DNA from: an uncultured Dehalococcoidia bacterium
GTDB taxonomy: Bacteria; Chloroflexota; Dehalococcoidia; Tepidiformales; Tepidiformaceae
Length of the DNA stretch: 64,000 nt
NCBI GenBank assembly: GCA_938015525.1
Contig: CALLPC010000007.1
Location: 1-64,000, forward strand
Reading direction: 5' to 3'
Each line of letters begins with the position of its first letter. Within the stretch, counting starts at the first letter, position 1. Of this stretch, positions 1 through 8,935 are shown one piece after another. The translations under genes and the position numbers were made by a program. The notes under the pieces are model-generated. The model was not told the origin of the DNA and searched no databases. It was given only the letters and a program-made list of their open reading frames with translations.

Positions 1-495
1 ATCTTTCATCTGCCAGGCCAGAAAGTGCTTGTCCTTGTCAAAGGGCTTGCCTTTCTCCGCCTTCACCTGCATCTCGTGGAAGATCTCGTGGCCGTAATCT
101 TTCGTGACCCCGATGGATTTGAAAATCGGCGTGAGAGCGACCCAGTTCCCGACGAGGATGAACAAAAAGAAGGTGCCGACCACGGGGAAGAAGCGGCGGG
201 CGTTCTGTTCGCCTGCAATGCCTTCGACCTGTCCGTAAAGGAAGTCGATGACAGACTCGATGAAGTTCTGCGCCCCGGACGGGATCAGTTTCATCGAACG
301 GGTCATCAAATAGCTCCCGACGATCAAGACAAGCATCGCCAGCCAAGCGGCCATGAGCGTCGAGGTAATGGGGAAGAATCCGACCTTCCAGAGGACTTCG
401 CCCGGAATGACGATGTGCGGCTCCGGTCCGGCAGCGATGAAAAAGCCGGAGAGGACGAGGGCGAGGGCGATGACCGCGATGACGATGATCTTCAA
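1..495 (-). CDS. atpB: ATP synthase F0 subunit a, 5' part (truncated by window edge)
   Basis: Membrane subunit a of the F-type ATP synthase, which forms the proton half-channels against the c-ring. The first 165 codons are visible. They contain a hydrophobic N-terminal segment (about residues 1-20), a second membrane helix after the ITSTLMAAWLAM stretch, the family segment IPSGAQNFIESVIDFLYGQV, and a helix in FFPVVGTFFLFILVGNWVAL. The essential C-terminal Arg lies outside the window. The only in-frame start that fits is TTG at 495, with GGAG 10 nt upstream and 7 nt after the upstream gene's stop. A charged stretch rich in Lys and Asp (GHEIFHEMQVKAEKGKPFD) follows the third helix, an insertion compared with E. 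coli subunit a. It lies second in an atp operon read leftwards. Confidence 0.93.
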   Translation of the reverse strand, partial: MKIIVIAVIALALVLSGFFIAAGPEPHIVIPGEVLWKVGFFPITSTLMAAWLAMLVLIVGSYLMTRSMKLIPSGAQNFIESVIDFLYGQVEGIAGEQNARRFFPVVGTFFLFILVGNWVALTPIFKSIGVTKDYGHEIFHEMQVKAEKGKPFDKDKHFLAWQMKD

Positions 496-502
496 GCCGA
501 CT

Positions 503-748
503 TCACTCCGGTGGCTCGTCGTCGAGCCGGCTCAGCAGGGGCTGTACCATCCGGTAGCCGCCATACAGCGCGACGGCCAAGCCAAGCACAATCCCGATGA
601 GCGTAAATGTGGGCTCGAGCCCGGTTTTGTCATCGGCCCACCGGCCAATGACGACCCCCGCGATGACGGCGGTTGCAAAGAACCACCCCGCGCCCAGCAG
701 GCTCGCAGCCGGTACGAGCCAGGCCTTCACGCGGCCACCACAGGGCAC
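503..748 (-). CDS. AtpZ/AtpI-family small membrane protein of the ATP synthase operon
   Basis: An 81-residue protein with two membrane helices (about residues 10-32 and 48-66), separated by a short loop containing GRWADDKTGLEPTFT. Size, topology and the conserved Gly/Asp loop match the AtpZ/AtpI proteins encoded just upstream of atpB in many bacteria, thought to help c-ring assembly or Mg2+ handling. GTG at 748 has GGAGG 4 nt upstream; GTG at 730 is an alternative giving a 75-residue protein. It is the first gene after the putative atp promoter and precedes atpB by 7 nt. The family assignment rests on topology and position. Confidence 0.8.
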   Translation of the reverse strand: MPCGGRVKAWLVPAASLLGAGWFFATAVIAGVVIGRWADDKTGLEPTFTLIGIVLGLAVALYGGYRMVQPLLSRLDDEPPE

Positions 749-768
749 CCGGCCTCCAAACCCCGCGC

Positions 769-798
769 ATCATAGGCTGATTGTGAAGCAATGCGCAA
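769..798 (-). promoter_or_regulatory. Putative sigma70-type promoter of the atp operon
   Basis: On the minus strand, TTGCGC (793-798) and TATGAT (769-774) are separated by 18 nt, about 20 nt upstream of the first GTG of the AtpZ/AtpI-like gene. It lies between that gene and the terminator hairpin of the preceding operon, as expected for the atp promoter. Pattern match only. Confidence 0.45.
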
Positions 799-815
799 GC
801 GGAACCGGGACGCTG

Positions 816-840
816 AAGGCCCGCGGTTGCCGCGGGCCTT
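816..840 (-). terminator. Strong hairpin terminator after the murI-DUF151 operon
   Basis: A perfect 11-bp inverted repeat (816-826 with 830-840) with a 3-nt loop lies 4 nt beyond the stop codon of the DUF151 gene. There is almost no T tract on the minus strand, so it may act as a GC-rich hairpin terminator or a 3'-end stabiliser. Confidence 0.6.
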
Positions 841-844
841 CGGG

Positions 845-1393
845 CTATCGCTTGTCGAAGTCATCGAGGTCGAGCCCCTCGATGAATTCCTTGAACACCC
901 CAAGCTTTTCGAGTTCTTCCGGGTCCGCCGGTTTCGTCTCCTCGAGCGGCTGCGCCGACGGCTTCCCTTCGCTGCCCTCAGCTTCTCCTCCTTCCTCGAG
1001 GACCACGCCCGCGCGGTCGAGGACCGACTCCTCGGCGAAAATCGGCGCATCCACCCGCACCGCCAGGGCAATCGCGTCGGACGGCCGACTGTCGACCTCG
1101 AGCGTCTTCCCGTTCACATCGAGCACGATGCGGGCGTAGAAGGTGTCGTTCTCCAGGTCGTTGACCACGATGTAGGCGACGCGGGCACCAAGCTGCTCGA
1201 TCATGTTCCGGAGCAGGTCATGGGTGAGCGGCCTCGCCACCGAGACGTCCTGCAGCCGAACGGCGATCGCGTCCGCTTCCGCCGGGCCGATCCAGATGGG
1301 GAGATAGCGGTCCGAGTTTTTCTCCCGCAGGATGACCACGCGCTGGTAGTTCATCAGGCTCAGCCGGATGCTTTCGATGCTCAGCTCTCTCAC
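845..1393 (-). CDS. Bifunctional nuclease (BFN/DUF151) domain protein
   Basis: A 182-residue protein. The N-terminal ~130 residues are a DUF151/BFN domain: VRELSIESIRL, then RYLPIWIGPAEADAIAV, RPLTHDLL and DSRPSDAIALAVR. This is the signature of the family related to Thermotoga TM0160 and plant bifunctional nucleases. The C-terminal ~50 residues are an acidic, Glu/Pro-rich tail ending LDLDDFDKR. GTG at 1393 was chosen because a GGGAGG Shine-Dalgarno precedes it and the domain begins there; longer in-frame starts add only low-complexity Arg-rich sequence. It is last in the murI-pyrF-DUF951-MFS run, 84 nt after the transporter. Nuclease activity has been shown for only a few relatives, so the biochemical role is tentative. 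Confidence 0.85.
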   Translation of the reverse strand: MRELSIESIRLSLMNYQRVVILREKNSDRYLPIWIGPAEADAIAVRLQDVSVARPLTHDLLRNMIEQLGARVAYIVVNDLENDTFYARIVLDVNGKTLEVDSRPSDAIALAVRVDAPIFAEESVLDRAGVVLEEGGEAEGSEGKPSAQPLEETKPADPEELEKLGVFKEFIEGLDLDDFDKR

Positions 1394-1477
1394 GTCGAGC
1401 CCTCCCGGGAGCCTGCGGCCTTCCGGCTCCCGAGTTCGATGATAGGTTCGCCCGGATCGGCGAGTCAACGAATCGGT

Positions 1478-2803
1478 TCAGCGATGGGACGCAGCCACCA
1501 GTCGCGGTCCGCGGTCGGCACCGCGGCCGCGCCGCAAGTTCGTTACGGCCACGAACCCCGTTGCGAGCGCCACGATGCCGAAGACCGGCGCGACGCCGAT
1601 CCAGTCACTGAGCACTCCAGCAACGACCACGGGAACCGATGAAGCCAGGGCGGCCATGGCGGCCTGCGTCGCGCCGACGCGGCCCCGCAGCGCAAGTGGC
1701 ACCCGGTCGTCGATGACGGTCTGCCCGGCCACGGAGACGGTGGCGTAAGCGAAACCGAGCGGCAGCATGACGAGCATGGCGATGACGCCGCCTCCGTCGA
1801 ACCGCCCGATGGAAACGCTGTTCAGCCAGCTGAACAGCCCGAACCCGCCGAGGAAGCTGGCCAGCTGGTTCACCACCGCGAGCAGCCCCAGGGACACGAC
1901 GAAGACGAGAAAGCCGCTACTGCTGAGCAGCGAATGCGGCACTCGGCGAGCCAGGAAGCCCGCGACCCGCAGGCCGGCCGCGACCCCGATAACCGCCGGC
2001 AGGAGCACGATTGCCCCGAAGTCGATGCGTACGCCGAGGACGTCCGTGATATACGTCGGGATGAGGCCGCTCAGGATGATCACCGTCGCTGAAATGAGTG
2101 TCAGTTCGACGGCAGCGTGCATCACGGCCCGGTCACCGCGCATCGCCCGCCACCCGGCAGTCCACCAGCGCCCGCTTGGCTCGCCCCCCACCTCCTGCCG
2201 TGCCGGTGCCGCGGTGCTGCCGATGAGCAACGCCTGCACCGCGGCGATGGCGAACAGCCCGGCGCTCAGCCCGAAGAGCGCGTCGCGGGAATCGATCAGC
2301 CGCAAAACTACGGGCGTCACGACGCCCAGTCCGATCGCCTGCGCAGCCCCGCCAACCGCCTGTCCGATGGCGTTCGCGCGCGCGAGCTCGTCCCGGCGCA
2401 CGATAGCGGGCAGGATGGCGCTCTCTGCCGTTCCAGCGAACTGTGACGTGGCCGCGAGCAGCACGGCAAAGAGGTAATAACTCAGGGCACTTCCGCCTTC
2501 CCGCAGGAAGAGGATGCAGATGGCAACCCTCGCGAGGTCTGCCGTAAACACGATGAGGCGCTTGGGCAGGATATCGGCGGCCGTCCCCGCGACGAGACCG
2601 GCCACCGTGGAGGGCACCACCAGCGCGAGGACGAGCAGTGAGGTGTAGACGGCCTTTCCGGTCTCCTCCGTGATGAGGAGGACGAGCGCGAAGTTGAGCG
2701 CATTCTGCGCCACCCGCGAGAAGAACCGGGTGTAACTCAGCATCCGGAACGGGCGCTGCTGCCACAGAGGAACCGCCCCCGGGACTGCGACGTCACGCAC
2801 CAT
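1478..2803 (-). CDS. Major facilitator superfamily transporter
   Basis: A 441-residue polytopic membrane protein with about 12 predicted helices. It has the MFS layout: an N-terminal half starting [20 protein letters not shown], a Pro/Gly-rich helix [21 protein letters not shown] that resembles motif A, a central cytoplasmic loop (about residues 200-220), and a C-terminal half ending in a basic tail. It resembles the MFS_3/enterobactin-exporter-like group, so efflux of a small molecule is the likeliest role, but the substrate cannot be read from sequence. The start overlaps the end of the DUF951 gene by 11 bp, implying translational coupling. Confidence 0.85.
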   Translation of the reverse strand: MVRDVAVPGAVPLWQQRPFRMLSYTRFFSRVAQNALNFALVLLITEETGKAVYTSLLVLALVVPSTVAGLVAGTAADILPKRLIVFTADLARVAICILFLREGGSALSYYLFAVLLAATSQFAGTAESAILPAIVRRDELARANAIGQAVGGAAQAIGLGVVTPVVLRLIDSRDALFGLSAGLFAIAAVQALLIGSTAAPARQEVGGEPSGRWWTAGWRAMRGDRAVMHAAVELTLISATVIILSGLIPTYITDVLGVRIDFGAIVLLPAVIGVAAGLRVAGFLARRVPHSLLSSSGFLVFVVSLGLLAVVNQLASFLGGFGLFSWLNSVSIGRFDGGGVIAMLVMLPLGFAYATVSVAGQTVIDDRVPLALRGRVGATQAAMAALASSVPVVVAGVLSDWIGVAPVFGIVALATGFVAVTNLRRGRGADRGPRLVAASHR

Positions 2804-3005
2804 GCCGCAGGACCGCCTTCAGCCGGCGCTCGAACTCCGGCCGCTCCAGCATGACCCGCCTGCCGCAAGTGAGGCACTGGAGGCCGATATCCGCGCCCAC
2901 GCGATACACCTTCCACTCCCACCCGCCGCAGGGATGGCGGCGCTTCAACCGAACGACCGCCCCTTCGCGAGCCTCAGCCGGCACGGCGGGCAGCCCGGAG
3001 TTCAT
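2793..3005 (-). CDS. DUF951 family protein
   Basis: A 70-residue protein with the DUF951 pattern: basic [20 protein letters not shown], then [20 protein letters not shown]. The single HPC cysteine plus the CxxC pair look like a small metal or nucleic-acid binding fold. The family is widespread in Firmicutes and Chloroflexota and its function is unknown. ATG at 3005 is chosen because the conserved domain starts shortly after; longer frames are arginine-rich shadow sequence. It overlaps the end of pyrF by 32 bp and the start of the MFS gene by 11 bp, so the three are cotranscribed. Confidence 0.85.
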   Translation of the reverse strand: MNSGLPAVPAEAREGAVVRLKRRHPCGGWEWKVYRVGADIGLQCLTCGRRVMLERPEFERRLKAVLRHGA

Positions 3006-3765
3006 CGCGGAGCTCCCGCGCCGCGCCGGCCGCCGCGTCAGCAGCCGCCGGGCCGGCGCCGGCGTAAACGATGCTCCGGGAGGCGTTGACCAGGACCTGG
3101 CCTGGCCGATACCCCGCAGCCTGAACGACTTCGGCCGCGGACCCGCCCTGCGCACCGACTCCCGGGACCAGGAGGGGCGTCACCGGGACGAGCTCCGCCA
3201 CCCGCCGCAGCTCGGACGGCGCCGTGGCGCCGACCACGAGGCCCGCGTTCGGTCCCCACCGCGCAGCCGTCACCGCGACGCTCTCGTAAAGCCGGCCTCC
3301 CGTGTCCAGTTCGAGTAACTGGAACTCCGCCGCACCCGGGTTCGACGTGCGGCAGAGGATGTAGACCCCGCGGTCGCGGTAGGCGAGAAATGGCTCCGTC
3401 GCATCGCGTCCGAGGTAGGGGCTCACCGTTACCGCATCGAACCGCCACACCTCGAACAGTGCGCGCGCGTAGGCCTCGGCGGTGCTGCCGACGTCGCCCC
3501 GCTTCGCGTCGCCAATGACCGGAATGCCTGAAGGGATAGCGGCCAGGACCCGTTCGAGCGCGCGGAGTCCCGGGATGCCCCACTGTTCGAAAAACGCGAG
3601 GTTCGGCTTGTACGCGGCGGCGAACGGCGCCGTCGCGTCGATGATGGCTGCCAGGTAGTCGGCCGCGCCCTCCGCCGTGTGTCTGCGGAAGTCAGGGTCG
3701 AGGCCGACGCAAAGCAGGGAGTCAACCTCCCGGGAACGCGCGGCGAGCCGTTCGAAAAACGTCAC
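2974..3765 (-). CDS. pyrF: Orotidine 5'-phosphate decarboxylase (type II)
   Basis: Last step of de novo UMP synthesis (OMP to UMP). At 263 residues it fits the longer type II family. Visible motifs are LCVGLDPDF near the N-terminus, [12 protein letters not shown], and the catalytic Asp/Lys segment [20 protein letters not shown], followed by [16 protein letters not shown] at 3765 overlaps the murI stop in a GTGA junction, which decides the start. It is separate from the main pyr operon at 15993-24926, so it is probably outside PyrR control unless a second element exists. Confidence 0.95.
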   Translation of the reverse strand: MTFFERLAARSREVDSLLCVGLDPDFRRHTAEGAADYLAAIIDATAPFAAAYKPNLAFFEQWGIPGLRALERVLAAIPSGIPVIGDAKRGDVGSTAEAYARALFEVWRFDAVTVSPYLGRDATEPFLAYRDRGVYILCRTSNPGAAEFQLLELDTGGRLYESVAVTAARWGPNAGLVVGATAPSELRRVAELVPVTPLLVPGVGAQGGSAAEVVQAAGYRPGQVLVNASRSIVYAGAGPAAADAAAGAARELRDELRAARRAG

Positions 3766-4544
3766 CGCGTGGCCTCCTCCCGCTGAGGGATGACTCCGAG
3801 TCTCGACGCGCGCGCCCGGAACCCTTCCGGGTCGAGACTGGCGATGATGCTCAAACCCCCGGGGCCGGGAGAGCACGCATCGGCCGCCTGAAGCAGGTCT
3901 AGCGCGCGGCGTGCCACCGCCTCCGACGTGTCGACGACCTCGATACTCGGGAACTCGTCCCTGATGACCGGGGCGAGGAATGCGTAGTGGGTGCATCCGA
4001 GCACGACAGTATCGGCGCCGCGGGTGACTTCCGGGGCAAGCAGTTCCCGTACCCGTGCCCGGGTCGAAGGCGCCTCGTACTCCCCGCGTTCGACAGCTTC
4101 GGCAAGCCCACGGCCGACGACCCGCGAAACCAGCGCACCGCGCCCGAACTCTTCGACGACCCGCTCGAAGAGGCCGCCATCGAACGTACCTTCGGTCGCC
4201 AGGACGACGACGTGCCGGCTGCGGGACCGCGCCGCGGCCGGCTTCACGCCGGGCACCATCCCAACGAACGGCACGGCCGGGAACGCCTGCCGCAATTCAG
4301 CCAGAGCAGCAGCAGAGGCCGTATTGCAGGCGACGACGATGAGCTTGGCCTCCTCTTCGAGCAGGCGGTGGGCAATGGCGAATGCGCGTTTCCGGACCTC
4401 GGCGGCCGGCCGCGGCCCGTAAGGAAACCAGGCCGTATCGGCGAAATACAGCACGTGCTCATCGGGGGCAGCCTGGCGCAGCGCCCGGGCCACGGCGAGG
4501 CCGCCGACACCCGAGTCGAACATCCCAACGGGCCGGGAATCCAC
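3762..4544 (-). CDS. murI: Glutamate racemase
   Basis: Makes D-glutamate for peptidoglycan. The 260-residue protein has both catalytic cysteines in family context: IVVACNTASAAAL and VVLGCTHYAFLAP. It also has the N-terminal GMFDSGVGGLAVARAL and the substrate-binding YFADTAWFPYG segment (family usually YxGDxxxxPYG). It is first in a five-gene operon; its stop overlaps the pyrF start by 4 bp. It is divergent from comB across a 73-bp gap that must hold both promoters. Confidence 0.95.
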   Translation of the reverse strand: MDSRPVGMFDSGVGGLAVARALRQAAPDEHVLYFADTAWFPYGPRPAAEVRKRAFAIAHRLLEEEAKLIVVACNTASAAALAELRQAFPAVPFVGMVPGVKPAAARSRSRHVVVLATEGTFDGGLFERVVEEFGRGALVSRVVGRGLAEAVERGEYEAPSTRARVRELLAPEVTRGADTVVLGCTHYAFLAPVIRDEFPSIEVVDTSEAVARRALDLLQAADACSPGPGGLSIIASLDPEGFRARASRLGVIPQREEATR

Positions 4545-4617
4545 GGTCCGAAGCGTACCACGGGGCGAGTTAGTGGCCCGGTCGTGCCATCTACACGATG
4601 GTTACGATAGTTCCTTC

Positions 4618-5337
4618 ATGGTCAGCGAAATCCGGCTTGCCCTCGTCCCCCCGGGCAGGACATGGCCCCGCGCGGGGGCGGTCGCCGTCGTCGACACGCT
4701 CCGTGCTACGACGACGATCGCCATGCTGCTGGCGGCCGGTGCGAGGGCCGTCATCGCCGCCGATGCGGAGCGGCGAGCCCGTCAGCTGGCTGCGGCGCGT
4801 CGAGCGCTGCTTGCGGGCGAGGTCGGGGGATTGCCGCCACCCGGCTTCGACCTCGGCAACAGCCCGGCCGCCATCAATCCGCAAGCGCTGTACGGGAGGG
4901 AGGTCGTGCTTTTCACCACCAACGGGACGAAGGCGCTCTGCGCCGCGGCCGCGGTCGGGCCAACAATCGCCGCGGCAGCCGTCAACGCCGCAGCAGCGGC
5001 CGCCTGGCTCGCCCGTGCCGAGAGGGTCCTCATCGTCTGCTCCGGCGAGGCCGGCGGCACAGCCTTTGCGCTCGAAGACTTCGCGACTGCAGCCCATCTC
5101 GTGCAGCTGCTGGCCAGCGCCAATCCCGGAGTTCGGCTCGATGATGCCGCCCGGCTCGGGCTCGAACTGCCTTCGCCCTTGCGCCTCGTGCGCGAAGCCG
5201 CCCACGCTGCCGACCTCACATTGCTCGGCCTGGCAGCCGATATCGAGACAGCGTCCAGGCCCGACCTGACGGACGTCGTGCCGCAGGTCACGGCGGCCGG
5301 AGCGGGGTGGGCCCGCCTCGAACCTACCCGCGCCTGA
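4618..5337 (+). CDS. comB: ComB-like 2-phosphosulfolactate phosphatase family protein
   Basis: A 239-residue protein of the ComB family (Mg2+-dependent acid phosphatase first described in coenzyme M synthesis). Family marks are VAVVDTLRATTTIAMLL near the N-terminus, the PPGFDLGNSPAAI segment, LFTTNGTKAL and VCSGEAGGTAFALEDF. In non-methanogens the family occurs without the rest of the coenzyme M pathway, so the substrate here is uncertain. ATG at 4618 is chosen; TACGAT at 4603-4608 ends 9 nt before it, consistent with a leaderless mRNA. The 3' end overlaps the convergent DUF4129 gene by 14 bp. Confidence 0.85.
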   Translation: MVSEIRLALVPPGRTWPRAGAVAVVDTLRATTTIAMLLAAGARAVIAADAERRARQLAAARRALLAGEVGGLPPPGFDLGNSPAAINPQALYGREVVLFTTNGTKALCAAAAVGPTIAAAAVNAAAAAAWLARAERVLIVCSGEAGGTAFALEDFATAAHLVQLLASANPGVRLDDAARLGLELPSPLRLVREAAHAADLTLLGLAADIETASRPDLTDVVPQVTAAGAGWARLEPTRA

Positions 5338-6664
5338 CCTGGCGCCAGCGCGCTTCCAGCTCGGCGACGGCCCGCGGGTTCGGCTCTCGGCCCCCGTAAC
5401 GCGCCTCTTCGAAGAGCTCCGTGATGTCGACGGCAACGTCCGACCGGTAGGTCTCGTGGAGCTCCGGCGCGAACTCGTGCGGAGTGAGAGACGGGCGGCG
5501 CGGATGACCTCGCCGGTCCGCATCCTGCAGCAGGTCGAAATAGAGCCGCGCAGCGGCCGAGGCGCCCGGGTCACCGCCCGGCGACCGGCGACCGGGACGC
5601 CAGCCCCGGAGCAGCCCGAGCACGTCCTCGCGCAGGCTCCCCGTCCCCTCGCCCCGCGCGGGGCGCTCCCGCAGAGCTGCGTAGCGTCGCCGGGCTCGGG
5701 TCCAGGCCAGCACCAGTCCGGCAACCAGTGCGCCGAACAGGAGCAGTGCCGCCGTCCGGATGCCGAACAGGCCGACCCGCTCCGGAAGCGATGGCTCACC
5801 CGCCGACCCGCCGGGCTGCTCGGTGGCTGGACGTTCGAGGATGCGCTCCAGCCCCTGTAACGGGTCGACACCGCTGAACAGACGCTCGAAGAGCGCCGTG
5901 AGGACCCAGGCGACCGGTGTCAGCAGGATGATGAGCGCCCGCTCCGCAGCGGCGCCGAGCGGTGGTCCGACGATCGGCCCGAGATACCGCGCGGCGATGC
6001 CGAAGAGCACGAACGCCGCGAATGCCACGGTCACCACCCCCGCGAGGAGGGCTGCCGTGACCCCGCCGGACCGGAGCGTGCCGAGCGTCGCGCCGCCGAG
6101 CGCCAGTTGGGAGAGTGCCAGCGAGACAACGGCCGCAGCGACGAATCCCGCCGTGAGCGTCGCGAGGTCTCCCGCCTGCGCCGACCCCGCGCCGAGCACG
6201 GCGCTCGAGACCACAACGGTAAACGGCAGCACCATCGTGCGGGGATGATGTTCCAGTTCGAAATCCTGTTCGGCCCGCGCGGCCCCACGTGCCCAGGCCG
6301 CGGCGAAGAGCAGCACGGCAGCCAGCATCGGCGCCCCGGCTTCCATCGTCTGTTCCGGGTCGCGGTAGAAATCCGCCAGCCAGCCGAACGTCCACGCACG
6401 AAGGTCGCCGGCCGCAGCCAGACTCGCAGCCGTGAGCACGAACGCCAGCGCCGTTGCCGCGGCGGCGAGCGTCGCGCGCGCCGGCTCGAGCCAGGCCCCA
6501 GCGAACCTCGGCACGAAAAATCCTGCAAGCAAAAGAGCGACCAGCAGCGGGAATCCTGCGGACGGACTGCCTCGAGCAAAGACCAGGCTCACCGTGGAGG
6601 ACAGTGCCGCGAGCGCCAGGGCATCGGCCAGCAGCGCAGCAGCCATCGCGGACGCGGCGATCAC
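5324..6664 (-). CDS. DUF4129-type multi-pass membrane protein
   Basis: A 446-residue protein. About eight hydrophobic helices fill roughly residues 1-250 and another sits near 300-320, followed by a cytoplasmic C-terminal region of about 120 residues. That region, with YFDLLQDADRRGHPRRPSLT and HEFAPELHETY, matches the DUF4129 domain found after transglutaminase-like proteins. It is last in the MoxR-DUF58-DUF4129 operon and overlaps the DUF58 gene by 4 bp. In many bacteria the cluster also has a DUF3488/transglutaminase gene; none is visible here, so this protein may stand in its place. Function unknown, probably envelope-related. Confidence 0.75.
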   Translation of the reverse strand: MIAASAMAAALLADALALAALSSTVSLVFARGSPSAGFPLLVALLLAGFFVPRFAGAWLEPARATLAAAATALAFVLTAASLAAAGDLRAWTFGWLADFYRDPEQTMEAGAPMLAAVLLFAAAWARGAARAEQDFELEHHPRTMVLPFTVVVSSAVLGAGSAQAGDLATLTAGFVAAAVVSLALSQLALGGATLGTLRSGGVTAALLAGVVTVAFAAFVLFGIAARYLGPIVGPPLGAAAERALIILLTPVAWVLTALFERLFSGVDPLQGLERILERPATEQPGGSAGEPSLPERVGLFGIRTAALLLFGALVAGLVLAWTRARRRYAALRERPARGEGTGSLREDVLGLLRGWRPGRRSPGGDPGASAAARLYFDLLQDADRRGHPRRPSLTPHEFAPELHETYRSDVAVDITELFEEARYGGREPNPRAVAELEARWRQVRRG

Positions 6665-7872
6665 GCCAGCACCTCTGCAGCCCGGAATGCGCCGCCCACC
6701 CGCGAGACCACCACCCCCGGGATGTCGGCGCGGGCCGCACGGTCCGTCGTCGCAACGAGGTGAACCCGGTGGCCTTCGCTCCTGAGCCGTTCCAGCGCTT
6801 CGGCGAGCGGCTGCGGCACGAGGGCCGCGACCGCCACGATGGTCGAGCCTCGCTCGAGCCTTCCGCTCTCCCGCCGGACCGCCCCCGCCAGGTCACCCAA
6901 CGTGAGCGGCTGAATGACTGCGAGGGCCTCGAGCAGCCGCGCATGCTGGTCGCGAGCGCGGGACGGCGGCAGTCGGATGGGCCGGTCCGCGTCAGGGTAG
7001 GCGCCGTTCGCGAGCAGGCCAACCGCGTACCGGGCGCCGGCCGCCCACGTAATCACCGAAGCGGCGACCGAGACGAGCCGCTCCAGTTCATCGGAAATGT
7101 ATCCCTCCCAGGCGTGCTCGAGCGTATCGACGTTCAGGAGCACGTACACCTGGCGGGTGGCCGACGGTTCGTACACCCGAGAACGCAGCTCCGAAGACCG
7201 GGCCGTTGCCTTCCAGTCGATCCTTCGCAGGGGGTCGCCCGGGCGGTACTCCCGGAGCCCGGCGACGCGCAGTGGGTCTTCGAAAATCCGCTCGCCGCCG
7301 CGAACGTCACCGAAGGGGCGCTCCGCCGGCAGCCCAAGCTCGGGCAGCCGGTACACCCGCGGATAGACGACGAGGTGGTCGATGTCGTCGTCCTCGTTCC
7401 GCGAAGGCCATGCGCCCATGAGGTCGGAGGAGCGAATCGATGCCGGGCCTACGGGGTGATACCCCCGCCGCGCTGCGCTCAGCGTGAATTGCCAGCGCTG
7501 CACGGAATACCAGCCGGCGGCGCCCCGCCGGACGAGGTAGTGCAGCCCGGGCACCGCGTTTGCTGCCAGCCGCTCACCGGTCACGGCGATGTGCTCGCCG
7601 AGCGCGAGCCGCCACTCGAACCACGGCAGCGGCAGCAGCTTCCGGTTCTCGAGTTCGACGGTAAAGCCGACCGGCTCGCCGTGGAAAACGCGGCGCTCAG
7701 CCAGTTGCCGCCGGAGCGTAACCCGGTCGAAGAGGCGGCTCGCCCACCAGCGTGAACCGAGACCGATGACCATTACCGCGATACCCACCAGCGCCACGAG
7801 CGGCAGACCTGCCCCGAACCCCACCAGGAACAGCAGACCCCCAATGAGCGGCCACGAATCCCGAAACGGCAC
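6661..7872 (-). CDS. DUF58 domain protein (MoxR-associated, VWA-like)
   Basis: A 403-residue protein with two N-terminal membrane helices (about residues 8-40), a beta-rich region, then the DUF58 signature LREYRPGDPLRRIDWKATAR at about 195-215. This is followed by a Rossmann-like VWA fold beginning VYVLLNVDT. DUF58 proteins pair with MoxR AAA+ ATPases and are thought to bind metal and act as client or scaffold for complex assembly. The start is 3 nt after the MoxR stop, so translation is coupled. Confidence 0.9.
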   Translation of the reverse strand: MPFRDSWPLIGGLLFLVGFGAGLPLVALVGIAVMVIGLGSRWWASRLFDRVTLRRQLAERRVFHGEPVGFTVELENRKLLPLPWFEWRLALGEHIAVTGERLAANAVPGLHYLVRRGAAGWYSVQRWQFTLSAARRGYHPVGPASIRSSDLMGAWPSRNEDDDIDHLVVYPRVYRLPELGLPAERPFGDVRGGERIFEDPLRVAGLREYRPGDPLRRIDWKATARSSELRSRVYEPSATRQVYVLLNVDTLEHAWEGYISDELERLVSVAASVITWAAGARYAVGLLANGAYPDADRPIRLPPSRARDQHARLLEALAVIQPLTLGDLAGAVRRESGRLERGSTIVAVAALVPQPLAEALERLRSEGHRVHLVATTDRAARADIPGVVVSRVGGAFRAAEVLA

Positions 7873-7875
7873 CTG

Positions 7876-8859
7876 TCAGCCCTCCAGCGGGACCGGCACC
7901 CGCTCCACGACCTCGGCAAGGAGCGCATCGACGTCGCGTCCCCGGAGCCTGGCCTGCGTCGAAAGGAGCACGCGGTGGCCGAGGACGTAGGGGACGAGCG
8001 ATTTCGCGTCGTCAGGCAGGACGTAGTCGCGCCCTTGCAGCACCGCCCGCGCCCGCGCAGCGCGGAAGAGCGCCAGCGTGGCTCGCGGGCTGCCGCCCAG
8101 CTCGAACGCGGGCTCCGCACGGGTCGCCTGCACCAGCCGGACGATGTAGCGCCGCACGGGAGCCGCAACGTACAGACGGCGCAGACGAGCCGCCATCTCC
8201 AGGAGGGTTGACGCTTCGATGACGGGACGCAGCGTCTCGAGCGGGCTCGCGGCCTCGAACCGCTGGAGAATCTCGTCCTCCTCGGCTTCTCCGGGGTAGC
8301 CAAGCCGAAGTCTCAGCAAAAAGCGGTCCAGCTGTGCCTCAGGAAGCGGGAACGTCCCCTCGAGCTCGACCGGGTTCTGCGTCGCGATGACCAGGAACGG
8401 AGCCGGCATCCGGAGAGTCGTCCCCTCCACCGTGAGCTGCCGCTCCTCCATCGCCTCCAGCAGCGCCGACTGGGTCCTCGGCGTCGCCCGGTTGATTTCG
8501 TCAGCCAGGACCACCTGAGCGAGCAACGGCCCCTCCCGGAAGACGAACTCCCCGAGTTTCTGGTTGTAATAGGTGATGCCCGTGATATCGCTCGGCATGA
8601 GGTCGGGCGTGAACTGGATCCGCTTGAAGGAGCAGTCGAGCGAGCGGGCGAGAGCCTTCGCGAGGGTGGTCTTCCCAGTCCCCGGCACGTCTTCCAGCAG
8701 CAAGTGTCCCTCGCACAGCAGGGCAATGAGGGCGAGGTCGATGACCTCCCGCTGGCCGACGATGACGCGCTCGACATTGGCGCGGAGGCGCTCGGCGGTG
8801 TCCCGGATGGCGGTAGCCTCAGCCGGGCTGAGGCGCTGGTGGAGGGATGCGTCGGTCAT
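7876..8859 (-). CDS. MoxR-family AAA+ ATPase
   Basis: A 327-residue AAA+ chaperone-like ATPase. Walker A is DVPGTGKTTLAKAL, Walker B is VLADEINRATPRTQSALLEA followed by MEERQLTVEG, and sensor 1 is FLVIATQNPVELEGTFPLPEAQLDRF. The C-terminal lid includes VLLSTQARLRGRDVDALLAEV. MoxR proteins remodel or activate partner proteins, often VWA or DUF58 proteins, as encoded next here. ATG at 8859; divergent from the MBL hydrolase across 76 bp. Confidence 0.93.
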   Translation of the reverse strand: MTDASLHQRLSPAEATAIRDTAERLRANVERVIVGQREVIDLALIALLCEGHLLLEDVPGTGKTTLAKALARSLDCSFKRIQFTPDLMPSDITGITYYNQKLGEFVFREGPLLAQVVLADEINRATPRTQSALLEAMEERQLTVEGTTLRMPAPFLVIATQNPVELEGTFPLPEAQLDRFLLRLRLGYPGEAEEDEILQRFEAASPLETLRPVIEASTLLEMAARLRRLYVAAPVRRYIVRLVQATRAEPAFELGGSPRATLALFRAARARAVLQGRDYVLPDDAKSLVPYVLGHRVLLSTQARLRGRDVDALLAEVVERVPVPLEG

Positions 8860-8935
8860 GGTGCAGCGATGTTACGCCGCTCACAGGGCCGCTGGAATTC
8901 CGGCATAGCGGGGTGGCTCCGTAGACTTGTCGGTC

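Noticed and set aside
4591-5871. Long minus-strand open frame over comB
   Set aside because: comB has clear family motifs on the plus strand; the minus product is Arg/Ser/Gly-rich shadow.
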